Assembly (NCBI GenBank): GCA_014549065.1
Contig: JACDOX010000111.1
Location: 1,610,882-1,674,881, forward strand
DNA: 64,000 nt
Direction of reading: 5' to 3'
DNA from: Cardinalis cardinalis
Lineage: Eukaryota; Chordata; Aves; Passeriformes; Cardinalidae
In this document: positions 63,001 through 64,000 of the stretch, piece after piece
How positions within the stretch are numbered: position 1 is the first letter of the stretch
How the letters are laid out: every line of letters starts with the position of its first letter
Position numbers and translations under genes: made by a program
The notes under the pieces: generated by a model
Databases searched by the model: none
What the model saw: only the letters and a program-made list of their open reading frames with translations
What the model was told of the DNA's origin: nothing

Positions 63001-64000
63001 AGCCCCAGTCAAAGCCTCATTCCTGGGAGGCTCCCACTGGGCTATAAAACTGATAATGACACGAGGACAGTGAGCCCAGTGCTCAGACACAGTAATTGCT
63101 CAGCAGTCCATAAGAGAAATAATCACAGTATATAGATAGCAGCCAGCACAGGGAGAGCAGAGAGTCCAGAAAAACAAACATATTGCTCTCCAAAGAAGAC
63201 CTCTAGTTAACTTCTCTTTGCCTTCGTCTAGACTGGAATTAACCTTATGAATTCAGGCAATTATTCTCTGCCCTGACTCTTGTGTGAGTGGCTTCAGAGC
63301 CACCTCCCTGCTGTCTCCAGAAGCAGCAGTCCACAAGGACATTTCAGATATTAATTGGAAGGGAAATGTTTGCCAAAGGTCAGTTCAAGCGGAAGAAAAG
63401 CCCCTTTCATTGTGGCTGGAGGAAGAGCAGAAAAAAAGAATCTCAAGGGAGGCACAGCCAGCCTTTGTGATTTATTTGGTAGAAGGCAGGTGAGAATCAG
63501 TGAATCATCCCCCTCCTATATATTTTTGCTCAGTGTTTACCAACTTAACACATTTCTAGCCAGGACATAGATCACTTCAGCACAGTTTTCAAGACTGTGC
63601 TTTTTTTTTTCCTACACTTATGCACACACGTGATAAATCACTCTGCTGATGACTTTGTGTGGATTAGTGCACAGGAATGTTTAAATCAATGTTTGGAGTG
63701 GCTCATCTCACTTGCTGATGGCCAGCACCCAGTTTAATGCAAAATGGCATTCAGAGACCAGAAGGGTATTGCCCTTGTATTTCACATGAGACCACAATGC
63801 CAATTGGNATGCAGAGACTGAAGTTTAAGAAGAGAAAGGATGGGAAATTATGANGGACACATTGAAGGCCTCCTGACAGTTCAAGGCAGAGGCAGGAAAT
63901 GCATCATAAGTTATTTCAGCAAGGTCTTCTGCCACACTGGACATCTACCCCTTTGCTGTGCATGCATTTCTCTACAGATCCAGACATCTCTGCAGGTCTC
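60027..64000. other. Unannotated upstream flank
   Basis: Unique-looking DNA to the window end with no recognised exon, RNA gene or clear repeat. A T10 run lies near 63,601-63,610. Confidence 0.35.

Noticed and set aside
25791..64000. OTC exons, expected upstream of TSPAN7 from mammalian gene order
   Set aside because: No minus-strand segment resembling conserved OTC motifs was seen; OTC may lie beyond the window.

Overview
The window looks like nuclear DNA from a bird, most probably a songbird. It holds one recognisable protein-coding exon, two 3'-end fragments of CR1-type LINEs, and about six LTRs or LTR-like blocks. Several of the LTRs resemble families that are common in passerine genomes; that resemblance is from memory and was not searched. 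Single N calls are scattered every few hundred bases, as expected if heterozygous or unresolved positions were masked. There is one 330-base assembly gap.

The anchor is coding exon 1 of TSPAN7 (tetraspanin-7), on the minus strand at 25,492-25,412. It starts in a good initiation context, encodes 27 residues and ends at a consensus GTGAGT donor. It sits in a CpG island (about 24.48-25.79 kb) that also contains the 5'UTR and, by inference, the promoter. Because the gene is read leftwards, positions 1-25,411 should be the first part of intron 1; I found no exon 2. Positions from about 25.8 kb to 64 kb are upstream flanking DNA, in which I could not recognise any exon.

Layout: 0.4-3.1 kb is a repeat cluster. 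It has a minus-strand endogenous retrovirus 3' LTR preceded by a polypurine tract, a minisatellite with alternating 49- and 69-bp spacing, a plus-strand LTR bounded by a 5-bp duplication, and a CACAGGGACA-type minisatellite. 3.1-24.4 kb is intronic DNA with one CR1 fragment, a perfect 15-bp hairpin and an A/C-only tract. 24.4-25.8 kb is the CpG-island promoter with several GC-rich tandem repeats. 25.8-35.7 kb is flanking DNA with the gapped (CCTCT)n array and another LTR. 35.7-37.3 kb carries a 186-bp duplicated block. 42.2-44.2 kb has an LTR, a 38-bp minisatellite and a CR1 fragment. 56.4-60.0 kb has two more LTRs, one with an exact 6-bp target duplication.

I did not find a new multi-gene system. 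The most informative signals are the exon and its structured promoter region (a quadruplex-forming motif just inside intron 1 and a pyrimidine-rich 5' leader), the two-length minisatellite, the intact solo LTRs with target duplications, and the clustering of N calls inside LTRs. Most long open frames in the window come from stop-poor tandem repeats and are not genes.
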